Source of the DNA: an uncultured Taibaiella sp.
GTDB taxonomy: Bacteria; Bacteroidota; Bacteroidia; Chitinophagales; Chitinophagaceae
Assembly: GCA_937871155.1 (NCBI GenBank)
Contig: CALMXV010000530.1
Coordinates: forward strand, 1-6,512
Direction of reading: 5' to 3'
Length of the DNA: 6,512 nt
Shown here: in pieces, positions 1 to 5,631 of the stretch
How the letters are laid out: every line of letters starts with the position of its first letter
How positions within the stretch are numbered: the stretch's first letter is position 1
Notes under the pieces: generated by a model
Told to the model about the DNA's origin: nothing
Seen by the model: only the letters and a program-made list of their open reading frames with translations
The model's database searches: none
Made by a program: the position numbers and the translations under genes

Positions 1-297
1 ATGAATGGTTTTGGGCTTTTCCATTGCTGTCACCCAAGTACCTTTGGTTTCCCAATGTGCCGATATGCAAAGAATAGCAAAAGGTGCTGGAAGGTCTTTA
101 GCTATTTGCTGAAATCCTTTAGTAAAAAGATTATCGTCAATTGCATTCATAGGATTACCATGACCTAGAAATAAGACCGGCATTCTATGAGTAGAGGGTA
201 AGCTCGTTGAAAATTGATATAAAGATTGGAGCTTAGACGCTGTTGCAGTAAAAGGTACCATTGCTAACAATGATATAAAACTTTTTCTATCCACCAT
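1..297 (-). CDS. ygiD: 4,5-DOPA extradiol dioxygenase, YgiD/LigB-like (partial, N-terminal 99 residues)
   Basis: The gene reads leftward from an ATG at 297 and stays open to the window edge, so only the first 99 codons are present and the C-terminal part is missing. The family is the class III (LigB-type) extradiol ring-cleavage dioxygenases; E. coli YgiD opens L-DOPA. The sequence shows PVLFLGHGNPMNAIDDN (residues 40-56) and AILCISAHWETKGT (74-87), the two conserved N-terminal blocks. His46 and His81 are 35 residues apart, the same spacing as the metal ligands His22 and His57 of E. coli YgiD; the later ligands lie outside the window. Residues 1-22 form an extension absent from the E. coli protein: R4-K5-S-F, a hydrophobic stretch (7-20) and an ATA that could be a signal-peptidase site. 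Many Bacteroidota homologues have a similar leader. No convincing promoter was found upstream. The family call is strong; the natural substrate is unknown. Confidence 0.88.
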   Translation of the reverse strand, partial: MVDRKSFISLLAMVPFTATASKLQSLYQFSTSLPSTHRMPVLFLGHGNPMNAIDDNLFTKGFQQIAKDLPAPFAILCISAHWETKGTWVTAMEKPKTIH

Positions 298-370
298 TCA
301 AATATCTGAAATAATGTGCTCAGTTTAGTATAAGAATTAAACGCTACTCCTCAATGAAAATTCGTTTGAA

Positions 371-403
371 TTTAGCAAGATGTTTTTCTAATATTTACTT
401 TTG
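371..403 (+). promoter_or_regulatory. Probable folE promoter (Bacteroidota type)
   Basis: TACTTTTG at 396-403 matches the Bacteroidota -7 element TAnnTTTG exactly. A TTTA at 371-374, 21 nt upstream, could serve as a degenerate -33 element. An exact TTTG at 365-368 also exists, but its 27-nt spacing is long. Transcription would begin around 409-411, giving a leader of only about 11-13 nt before the ATG at 422. This argues against using the TTG codons at 401 and 404 as starts. Confidence 0.55.
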
Positions 404-421
404 TTGCTTATACAATATTAC

Positions 422-1018
422 ATGGGTTATAAAAAAATAGAACAATACGACGAACATATCACTAATCAACTTTCTGAACATTATAAATCTGCTATCCAAT
501 TATTAGGAGAAGATGTAGCAAGAGAAGGATTGCAGAAAACACCGGAGCGAATAGCAAAGGCAATGCAATACATTACTGGAGGCTATGAAATGAATGCACA
601 AGCAATTTTAAATTCTGCAAAATTTCATGAATCTTATAATGAGATGGTCATCGTAAAAGACATCGAACTCTACTCTATGTGTGAGCATCATATGCTACCT
701 TTTTTTGGCAAAGCCCATATAGCTTATATACCCAATGGATGGATAACCGGACTGAGTAAGATTGCTCGTGTGGTAGATTGCTACGCTAGAAGATTACAAG
801 TGCAAGAAAGAATGACCCATCAGATACTAGATGCTATTCAAGAGACCTTACAACCCTTAGGTGTAGCTGTAGTAATAGAGGCAAAACACCTTTGTATGAT
901 GATGCGTGGAGTATCCAAGCAGAATAGTATAACTACAACCTCAGCTTTTAGCGGTCAGTTTGAAGCCAATGAAACAAGGTCTGAGTTTTTACGATTAATC
1001 TCTGCTGATTTAAATTAG
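422..1018 (+). CDS. folE: GTP cyclohydrolase I (FolE)
   Basis: Cytosolic homodecameric enzyme that converts GTP to 7,8-dihydroneopterin triphosphate plus formate, the first step of folate synthesis and often of queuosine-type pathways. The protein is 198 residues. It shows the family block [13 protein letters not shown] near residues 37-49, then [20 protein letters not shown] (85-104), [20 protein letters not shown] (108-127) and a C-terminal [20 protein letters not shown] (159-178). Zinc ligands Cys87, His90 and Cys158 keep the spacing of E. coli Cys110, His113 and Cys181, and His89 matches catalytic His112. It is therefore a complete type IA, zinc-dependent enzyme. The ATG at 422 is chosen because the open frame upstream offers only TTG codons at 401 and 404, which overlap the predicted -7 promoter element. 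No Shine-Dalgarno is visible. It is divergent from the ygiD-like gene and 68 nt ahead of the TPR gene, with no folate partner nearby. Confidence 0.97.
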   Translation: MGYKKIEQYDEHITNQLSEHYKSAIQLLGEDVAREGLQKTPERIAKAMQYITGGYEMNAQAILNSAKFHESYNEMVIVKDIELYSMCEHHMLPFFGKAHIAYIPNGWITGLSKIARVVDCYARRLQVQERMTHQILDAIQETLQPLGVAVVIEAKHLCMMMRGVSKQNSITTTSAFSGQFEANETRSEFLRLISADLN

Positions 1019-1049
1019 TATCATTACTTGAAAACAAAATTCAAGGTTA

Positions 1050-1082
1050 TTGTTTATCCTCATATAGTAACACTTAGTTTTG
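1050..1082 (+). promoter_or_regulatory. Possible promoter of the TPR lipoprotein gene, abutting its start codon
   Basis: TAGTTTTG at 1075-1082 is an exact TAnnTTTG match. The -33 side is weak: TTG at 1050-1052 (22-nt spacing) or TTTA at 1053-1056 (18-nt spacing). Only four bases separate the -7 element from the ATG at 1087, so transcription would start at or next to that ATG and the message would be almost leaderless. The gene could instead be read through from folE, since no terminator is visible in the 68-nt gap. Confidence 0.45.
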
Positions 1083-1086
1083 CGCC

Positions 1087-2106
1087 ATGAAATTGAAGCG
1101 TCTTAGTGGAATTGTTCTTCTAATTAATTTATTTGTACTTATTGCATGTAAAAACCCTCAGCAACCTAATGAGACTGTATTGCCGGCAGCTTATACTCAA
1201 ACTCCTGCTTTAAAAAACATAACCAATAAGATTATCGGAAGTCCTGAAAATGCTCGTAATTATTACGAAAGGGGACTTTTATTGCACAGCATTAAACAAG
1301 ACTCTTTGGCTTTAATGGATTTTAACCAAGCAGTGAAATATGATTCTACGAAAGCGGAATATTACAGTGCTATAGGAGAGTTATTGTTTGAACATAAAGA
1401 TTTAAATGGCTCTTTACTATGGATTAAAAAAGCGATTGAACTTAATCCTAATGACATGAAAGCCCATCTGAAGATTGCGAAAATGTTTGTGTATTTAGAA
1501 GATTATCCAAATGCTTTTAAAGAAATCAATAAAGTACTTCGTGAAGATGCCATGAGCCCTGAAGCCTATTTTTTGAAAGGGATGATTTATAAAAATATTG
1601 CTGATAGTAGTAATAAAGCTATGTCTAGTTTTATGACTGCTGTTCAGATAATGCCTGAATATAAAGATGCGCTTATGCAAATAGGATTATTATATGACAA
1701 GCGAAATGATTCTACTGCTTTAATCTATTATCAAAATGCTTTTAATGCCGACACCACCGATGTAACCCCTATTTATGCAAGAGGTATGTATTATCAAAAT
1801 AAAAACAACATGGAAAGAGCAAAGGCGGAGTATAAAAAATGTATTACTTATCAAAAAGACTTTGTAAATGCCTATTACAATATGGGCTACTTGTTATTAC
1901 AACAAGATTCTTTTTCTCTTGCCCATAATCAATTTGAAAAAGTAACTCAATTAGAACCCAAAAATGCTAAAGCCTTTTACAATAAAGGACTTTGTAATGA
2001 ACTACAAGGAAAAACGGTAGAAGCTATAACTGATTATACTAAAGCTGAAGCATTAGACAACAACTACCAAGAGGCCAAAGCCGGGTTAATAAGGCTTAAT
2101 AAATAA
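1087..2106 (+). CDS. TPR-repeat lipoprotein
   Basis: The protein is 339 residues. It begins with a lipoprotein signal peptide: basic MKLKR, a hydrophobic core (8-20) and the lipobox L18-I19-A20-C21, so Cys21 should be lipidated and the mature protein membrane-anchored on the periplasmic side or beyond. After a short linker (22-52) nearly all the rest is about eight tetratricopeptide repeats of about 34 residues, at roughly 53-88, 89-122, 123-156, 157-191, 192-225, 226-258, 259-292 and 293-326, ending with a capping helix. Clear units include AIELNPN (116-122), FEKVTQLEPKNAKAFYNKG (283-301) and YTKAEALDNN (317-326). There is no catalytic domain, so a scaffold or adaptor role is inferred from the fold alone; the partner is unknown. 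The start is fixed by the signal peptide. Similar TPR lipoproteins are common in Chitinophagaceae. It converges on the DUF3276 gene across a shared terminator. Confidence 0.93.
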   Translation: MKLKRLSGIVLLINLFVLIACKNPQQPNETVLPAAYTQTPALKNITNKIIGSPENARNYYERGLLLHSIKQDSLALMDFNQAVKYDSTKAEYYSAIGELLFEHKDLNGSLLWIKKAIELNPNDMKAHLKIAKMFVYLEDYPNAFKEINKVLREDAMSPEAYFLKGMIYKNIADSSNKAMSSFMTAVQIMPEYKDALMQIGLLYDKRNDSTALIYYQNAFNADTTDVTPIYARGMYYQNKNNMERAKAEYKKCITYQKDFVNAYYNMGYLLLQQDSFSLAHNQFEKVTQLEPKNAKAFYNKGLCNELQGKTVEAITDYTKAEALDNNYQEAKAGLIRLNK

Positions 2107-2124
2107 CAGCACAATTATTGTAAT

Positions 2125-2155
2125 AAAAAAGCCCACTATAATAGCGGGCTTTTTT
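2125..2155. terminator. Bidirectional intrinsic terminator
   Basis: AAAAAAGCCC (2125-2134) pairs with GGGCTTTTTT (2146-2155). The 11-nt interval contains CTA/TAG, which can extend the stem after an A-C mismatch. The T-run serves plus-strand transcripts from the TPR gene, and the A-run becomes a U-run for minus-strand transcripts from the DUF3276 gene. Its position between two convergent stop codons fits a shared terminator. Confidence 0.92.
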
Positions 2156-2173
2156 ATACATCTTATAAAATTT

Positions 2174-2563
2174 TTACATTTTCCAGCTATCTACATTACC
2201 GCCTTCTTCAGAAACTTCACCGATAGTGCTATTAGACATACCCTCTTCATTTTCTTGATCATGGTTGTAAGCATCAAAATCAAAGTCAGGCATTAAATCA
2301 GTTTTCACATAATTAACTGTATCTGAAAGGGCATTTACAAACTTGTTGAAATCTTCTTTATAAAGGAACATTTTATGACGATCATAGCCATTATCATCAA
2401 AGCGTTTTTTGCTTTCTGTAATCGTAATGAAATAATCATTTCCGCGAGTGGCTCTCACATCAAAGAAATAAGTTCTTCTTTTACCCGCCTTAATTCTTTT
2501 GCTGTAAAGGCTTTCGCTGTTGCGATTTTCGTTGTTGTAGTTTTTGTTGTTTTCGTACGACAC
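2174..2563 (-). CDS. DUF3276 family protein, PUR-alpha-like nucleic-acid-binding
   Basis: The protein is 129 residues. Its core (about 19-92) matches the Bacteroidota DUF3276 family, which is related to the PUR-alpha single-stranded DNA/RNA-binding fold: LYSKRIKAGKRRTYFFDVRA (19-38), DYFITITESKKRF (43-55), KMFLYKEDFNKFVNALSDTV (64-83) and a terminal TDLMPD (88-93). The basic KRIKAGKRR stretch plus alternating aromatic strands suit nucleic-acid binding. The N-terminus (5-15) is asparagine-rich and the last 35 residues are acidic and probably disordered. The start is GTG at 2563; no ATG lies between it and the promoter, and family members begin with a similar short M-x-Y-x-N leader. An exact promoter sits about 33 nt upstream and the gene ends at a strong terminator, so it is probably monocistronic. 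The biological role is not established; the nucleic-acid-binding call comes from fold relationship. Confidence 0.9.
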   Translation of the reverse strand: MSYENNKNYNNENRNSESLYSKRIKAGKRRTYFFDVRATRGNDYFITITESKKRFDDNGYDRHKMFLYKEDFNKFVNALSDTVNYVKTDLMPDFDFDAYNHDQENEEGMSNSTIGEVSEEGGNVDSWKM

Positions 2564-2595
2564 AATTCTTAATTTTTGTTGTGAATAACTGCCGG

Positions 2596-2626
2596 CAAAT
2601 TTAAATAAGAATAATAGTTTTCCAAA
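2596..2626 (-). promoter_or_regulatory. Promoter of the DUF3276 gene
   Basis: Read on the minus strand, TTTG (2626-2623), a 19-nt spacer and TAAATTTG (2603-2596) match the Bacteroidota primary-sigma consensus exactly. Transcription should start near 2588-2590, leaving a leader of about 25 nt before the GTG start at 2563. Confidence 0.85.
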
Positions 2627-2751
2627 TGTTTTTTTGTGTCTATAAATATTTATTCATCATACACTAAACTACTTTGTATGACAAGAGAGCAGTTACCTTT
2701 AAATGAACCTACAAGCTCTTGTATCTTGCTGATTCAAGGAATGTATTAAAT
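2627..2751. other. Intergenic stretch with a small inverted repeat and a doubtful 23-codon ORF
   Basis: This stretch lies between the DUF3276 promoter and the terminator of the DUF2795 gene. ACAAGAG (2681-2687) is an exact inverted repeat of CTCTTGT (2716-2722). A second ACAAG at 2711-2715 also pairs with CTTGT at 2718-2722, so two alternative hairpins are possible, the second with an implausibly tight loop. An ATG at 2678 opens a 23-codon frame (MTREQLPL... to TAA at 2747-2749) with no ribosome-binding site, no clear promoter and no recognised family. I do not call it a gene. Confidence 0.3.
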
Positions 2752-2776
2752 AAAAAAGCTCCAGTAAATGGAGCTT
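2752..2776 (-). terminator. Intrinsic terminator of the DUF2795 gene
   Basis: On the minus strand, AAGCTCC (2776-2770), a 7-nt loop and GGAGCTT (2762-2756) form a 7-bp stem that runs straight into a T-run (2757-2752). It lies 21 nt past the stop codon of the DUF2795 gene. It separates that gene from the DUF3276 promoter downstream. Confidence 0.88.
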
Positions 2777-2797
2777 GTATTTTAGAATTACGTGGTC

Positions 2798-3019
2798 TTA
2801 ATATTCATCTTCATTAAAGAAGAAATCTTCTTGAGTAGGATAATCCGGCCAGATGTCTTCAACACCTTCATAAACTTCTCCTTCATCATCCAACTCTTGC
2901 AGATTTTCTACCACTTCAAGCGGTGCGCCTGAACGTATTGCATAATCAATCAATTCATCTTTTGATGCGGGCCATGGTGCGTCTTCTAAATGAGAGGCTA
3001 GTTCTAACGTCCAAAACAT
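2798..3019 (-). CDS. DUF2795 domain-containing small acidic protein
   Basis: The protein is 73 residues. It matches the DUF2795 family as found in Bacteroidota: LEDAPWPASKDELIDYAIRS (11-30), GAPLEVVENLQELDDEGEVY (31-50), then IWPDYP (56-61) and an acidic FFFNEDEY end. The first two blocks look like a small helical domain. It is strikingly acidic: 22 Asp/Glu against one Lys (20) and one Arg (29). There is no signal peptide, membrane segment or cysteine, so it should be cytosolic. Function is unknown; the charge could suit binding a basic partner, but that is inference. The ATG at 3019 is the only start that fits the conserved N-terminus. It has its own exact promoter upstream and its own terminator downstream, so it is a single-gene unit. 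The lolD-like gene is divergent from it. Confidence 0.92.
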   Translation of the reverse strand: MFWTLELASHLEDAPWPASKDELIDYAIRSGAPLEVVENLQELDDEGEVYEGVEDIWPDYPTQEDFFFNEDEY

Positions 3020-3052
3020 ATTAGAATTTTTTAATTTTATTGTTTATTTCCG

Positions 3053-3083
3053 CAAATGTAACCTATCAAATTAAAATAGCAAA
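3053..3083 (-). promoter_or_regulatory. Promoter of the DUF2795 gene
   Basis: On the minus strand, TTTG (3083-3080), a 19-nt spacer and TACATTTG (3060-3053) match the Bacteroidota consensus exactly. The predicted start near 3045-3047 gives a leader of about 26 nt to the ATG at 3019. The architecture is the same as that of the DUF3276 promoter. Confidence 0.85.
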
Positions 3084-3182
3084 TTTTCTTTCTTTATTAA
3101 AAAATTTTAACATTTTTAAAGTAATTCAAATACGGAGCCTTAAAGACCTACAACAATGCCTATCAATTATAAATTCTCTATT

Positions 3183-3190
3183 TATCTTTA
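3183..3190 (+). promoter_or_regulatory. Weak -7-like element ahead of the LolD-type gene
   Basis: TATCTTTA at 3183-3190 matches TAnnTTTG in all but the last base, 11 nt before the ATG at 3202. No TTTG lies at a suitable distance upstream. It is the best promoter candidate in the 182-nt divergent region for the plus strand; the rest of that region is AT-rich without other recognisable structure apart from the minus-strand promoter. Confidence 0.25.
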
Positions 3191-3201
3191 CCCGACATAC
3201 T

Positions 3202-3879
3202 ATGCTAAACGCACAATCTCTTTCAAAAAAATATGGCAATCTCGAAGTGCTTAGAAATGTTTCTTTAAAAGTTAATAAAGGAGAAATAGTATCTATAATT
3301 GGTCCATCGGGTGCTGGTAAAAGTACGCTATTACACATTCTTAGTGGCTTAGACCAACCTGACACAGGTACGGTTTTAATAAACAATACCAATTTATACA
3401 ACTTATCTTCAAGCAAACAAGCCGTATTTAGAAACAAACAATTAGGATTTGTTTTTCAATTTCATCATTTATTACCTGAGTTTAGTGCTATTGAAAATGT
3501 TGCCGTACCGCTATGGATAAGTGGGGTCAATAAAAAGCAGGGACTTGCAAAAGCAAAGGAGCTTCTTTCAATAGTTGGACTGCAAAATCGAATGGACAAC
3601 AAACCTTCTGAGATGTCCGGCGGCGAACAACAAAGAGTAGCTATTGCCAGAGCATTGATAAATGAACCGGCAATTTTAATGGCTGATGAACCAACAGGAA
3701 ATCTTGATAGCCAGAATGCACAAGCAATACATGAGCTATTCCTTAGCTTAAGAGCTCAATTAAATCAAACCATTATTATGATAACACACAATGATGATTT
3801 AGCTGCAATGACCGATAGAACCTTAATGATGAAAGATGGTTGTATTGTTGACGAAGTAAATAACAATAATGAAAAATAA
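3202..3879 (+). CDS. lolD: ABC transporter ATP-binding protein, LolD type
   Basis: The 225-residue cytosolic ATPase subunit has a full nucleotide-binding domain: Walker A GPSGAGKS (34-41), Q-loop Gln86, signature MSGGEQQR (138-145; Met replaces the usual Leu), Walker B ILMADE (158-163), D-loop NLDS (167-170) and switch His196. FVFQFHHLLPEFSAIENV (83-100) is typical of the LolD/MacB subfamily, and LLPEF favours LolD, which powers detachment of lipoproteins from the inner membrane for delivery to the outer membrane. The ATG at 3202 is chosen because the conserved domain begins there (MLNAQSLSKKYG). The frame stays open back to 3040, but those 54 codons are AT-biased, resemble no ABC protein, and overlap the divergent promoter. 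No permease partner (LolC/E-like) is adjacent, so it must be encoded elsewhere. Other MacB-like exporters cannot be fully excluded. Confidence 0.88.
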   Translation: MLNAQSLSKKYGNLEVLRNVSLKVNKGEIVSIIGPSGAGKSTLLHILSGLDQPDTGTVLINNTNLYNLSSSKQAVFRNKQLGFVFQFHHLLPEFSAIENVAVPLWISGVNKKQGLAKAKELLSIVGLQNRMDNKPSEMSGGEQQRVAIARALINEPAILMADEPTGNLDSQNAQAIHELFLSLRAQLNQTIIMITHNDDLAAMTDRTLMMKDGCIVDEVNNNNEK

Positions 3880-4043
3880 AACCTGCTATTAAAGGAGTAT
3901 ACTACGAGAACTGTAAAATATTTTAAGAGTATTAGAATTAGTAATAAGTCTTATAAGCTTTTGAAACATAATAGACATAACATCCCTTTTTGATAAAACT
4001 AGCTAAGAAAAATATTAAATCCTTTAAAAAATATCAAAACTCT
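3880..4043. other. AT-rich intergenic region, no gene seen
   Basis: This lies between the lolD-type gene and the acpP promoter. It holds no ORF of note, no tRNA-like fold and no good terminator. The only dyad is the 8-bp palindrome CTTATAAG (3950-3957), which has no adequate loop or T-run. Confidence 0.5.
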
Positions 4044-4072
4044 TTTGCTTTTTAGTAAAAAGTATATTTTTG
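4044..4072 (+). promoter_or_regulatory. Promoter of the acpP-fabF-rnc operon
   Basis: TTTG (4044-4047), a 17-nt spacer and TATTTTTG (4065-4072) match the Bacteroidota consensus with a slightly short spacer. Transcription should begin around 4078-4080, giving a leader of about 17-19 nt. A dyad ACTTA-AA-TAAGT (4081-4092) falls just inside the transcribed leader. No Shine-Dalgarno is present. Confidence 0.8.
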
Positions 4073-4096
4073 CACTAATAACTTAAATAAGTAAAC

Positions 4097-4333
4097 ATGT
4101 CAGACATTGCAAATCGCGTAAAAAAAATCATCGTTGACAAATTGGGTGTTGATGAATCAGAAGTAAATCCTGAAGCAAGTTTCACCAATGATCTAGGTGC
4201 TGATTCTTTGGACACCGTTGAGTTAATCATGGAGTTCGAAAAGGAATTTAATATCTCTATTCCGGATGAACAAGCTGAAACCATTACAACTGTTGGTCAG
4301 GCTGTTTCTTACTTGGAAGAGCACGTTAAATAA
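4097..4333 (+). CDS. acpP: Acyl carrier protein (AcpP)
   Basis: The protein is 78 residues, the usual length for bacterial fatty-acid ACP. The attachment motif [18 protein letters not shown] (34-51) places Ser37 as the site that receives 4'-phosphopantetheine. The acidic helix after it (Asp39, Glu42, Glu46, Glu48) is the usual docking face for partner enzymes. [11 protein letters not shown] (24-34) and a final helix ending YLEEHVK (72-78) complete the four-helix fold. It carries acyl intermediates in type II fatty acid synthesis in the cytosol. The ATG at 4097 gives the standard MSDIANRVK start. It is first in an operon with fabF, which starts 33 nt after the acpP stop, and this placement is the common one for acpP. 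Confidence 0.98.
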   Translation: MSDIANRVKKIIVDKLGVDESEVNPEASFTNDLGADSLDTVELIMEFEKEFNISIPDEQAETITTVGQAVSYLEEHVK

Positions 4334-4366
4334 TTTGTAGTTGAATTTAAAAATTAAAACAGTTTA

Positions 4367-5626
4367 ATGAATACACCGTTAAAACGAGTTGTCGTAACCG
4401 GTCTCGGCGCCCTTACACCCATTGGTAATACAGTTCCTGCGTATTGGGAAGGCCTTTCTAATGGCGTTTCGGGCGCCGATTTCATTAAGTTATTTGATGT
4501 TACTAAATTCAAAACAAAATTTGCTTGTGAATTAAAGGATTTCAATCCTGAAAATTTCATGGAGCGAAAAGAAGCAAGAAAACTAGATCGTTTTTCTCAA
4601 CTAGCAGTAGTATGTGCTGACGAAGCAGTAAAACATGCTAATCTTAACCAAGATGGTATCAACAAAGACCGTGTTGGGGTGATTTGGGCATCCGGCATTG
4701 GCGGTATGATTACTTTTATTGAAGAAATGAAAGGCTTCTTTAGTGGGGATGGAACTCCTCGTTTTAATCCTTTCTTTATTCCAAAACTTATACTAGATAT
4801 TGCAGCAGGACATATTTCCATGAAACATGGCTTTCGCGGACCCAACTTTGCCACTGTTAGTGCTTGTGCTTCCGGCACCAATGCTTTAATCGACGCATTC
4901 AACTATATCCGGTTAGGAAAAGCGGATGCCTTTATTGCAGGAGGATCTGAAGCAGTTGTTACTGAATCTGGTATAGGTGGGTTTAATGCTATGAAAGCAT
5001 TATCAGAAAGAAATGATGACCCTAAGACTGCTAGTCGCCCTTTTGACAAAGACCGTGATGGTTTTGTTTTAGGGGAAGGGGCAGGGGCCATTATTCTTGA
5101 AGAATTAGAACATGCTAAAAAAAGAGGGGCAACTATCTATGCTGAAATGGTAGGTGGCGGTATGAGTGCCGATGCATATCATTTAACAGCTCCACATCCT
5201 GAAGGGTTGGGTGTTATCAACGTGATGAAAAACACTTTGGAAGATGCCGGTATGCAGCCAGAAGAAATTGATTATATCAATGTTCATGGTACATCAACCC
5301 CATTAGGTGATGTAGCAGAACTAATAGCCATCCAAAAAGTATTTGGCGACCATGCTTACAACTTAAATATTAGCGCTACAAAATCCATGACAGGCCATTT
5401 ACTAGGTGGTGCTGGTGCGATAGAGGGTGTAGCTACTATCCTTGCTATGATGCATGATACAGTACCTCCTACTATCAATCATTTTACTGATGATCCAGCA
5501 ATTGATCCTAGATTAAACCTAACGTTTAATACTGCTCAAAAACGCACTATTAATGCAGCATTAAGCAATACGTTTGGTTTTGGTGGTCATAATGCTTCGG
5601 TTATTTTCAAAAAATACAAAGCCTAA
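4367..5626 (+). CDS. fabF: 3-oxoacyl-[acyl-carrier-protein] synthase II (FabF)
   Basis: This 419-residue thiolase-fold condensing enzyme extends acyl-ACP by two carbons using malonyl-ACP. The active site is complete: Cys167 in VSACASG (164-170), His308 in VHGTSTPLGD (307-316), Lys339 and His344 in SATKSMTGHLLGGAGA (336-351). These correspond to E. coli FabF Cys163, His303, Lys335 and His340. NTFGFGGHNAS (401-411) contains Phe405, equivalent to the gatekeeper Phe400. The N-terminus RVVVTGLGALTPIGN (7-21) is standard and sets the ATG at 4367. The sequence fits KAS II (FabF) better than FabB in its N-terminal and catalytic blocks and in its pairing with acpP. The 33-nt gap from acpP has no terminator, and rnc follows 5 nt after the stop. 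As a homodimer it acts in the cytosol on substrates carried by the adjacent AcpP. Confidence 0.97.
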   Translation: MNTPLKRVVVTGLGALTPIGNTVPAYWEGLSNGVSGADFIKLFDVTKFKTKFACELKDFNPENFMERKEARKLDRFSQLAVVCADEAVKHANLNQDGINKDRVGVIWASGIGGMITFIEEMKGFFSGDGTPRFNPFFIPKLILDIAAGHISMKHGFRGPNFATVSACASGTNALIDAFNYIRLGKADAFIAGGSEAVVTESGIGGFNAMKALSERNDDPKTASRPFDKDRDGFVLGEGAGAIILEELEHAKKRGATIYAEMVGGGMSADAYHLTAPHPEGLGVINVMKNTLEDAGMQPEEIDYINVHGTSTPLGDVAELIAIQKVFGDHAYNLNISATKSMTGHLLGGAGAIEGVATILAMMHDTVPPTINHFTDDPAIDPRLNLTFNTAQKRTINAALSNTFGFGGHNASVIFKKYKA

Positions 5627-5631
5627 TTTTT

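Noticed and set aside
298..306. GATATTTG on the minus strand as a promoter for the ygiD-like gene
   Set aside because: One mismatch to TAnnTTTG, no TTTG at the -33 distance, and the match is short enough to be chance.
401..421. TTG start giving folE seven extra residues
   Set aside because: The TTG at 401 overlaps the predicted -7 element TACTTTTG (396-403), and the ATG at 422 gives a normal-length enzyme.
1495..1680. Minus-strand 61-codon frame inside the TPR gene
   Set aside because: It is an antisense shadow of well-supported TPR coding sequence. The same applies to minus-strand frames inside lolD, acpP and fabF.
2375..2572. Plus-strand 65-codon frame with a hydrophobic valine-rich end
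   Set aside because: It is the antisense shadow of the DUF3276 gene; the hydrophobic stretch is the complement of its Asn-rich codons.
2678..2749. A 23-codon plus-strand ORF as a small protein gene
   Set aside because: No clear promoter, ribosome-binding signal or recognisable family, and length is within chance expectation.
3040..3201. An in-frame 54-codon upstream extension of the lolD-type gene
   Set aside because: It resembles no ABC protein, is AT-biased, overlaps the divergent DUF2795 promoter, and the conserved domain begins exactly at the ATG at 3202.
3950..3957. Palindrome CTTATAAG downstream of the lolD-type gene as a terminator
   Set aside because: It has no usable loop, its flanking pairing is bulged, and there is no T-run.
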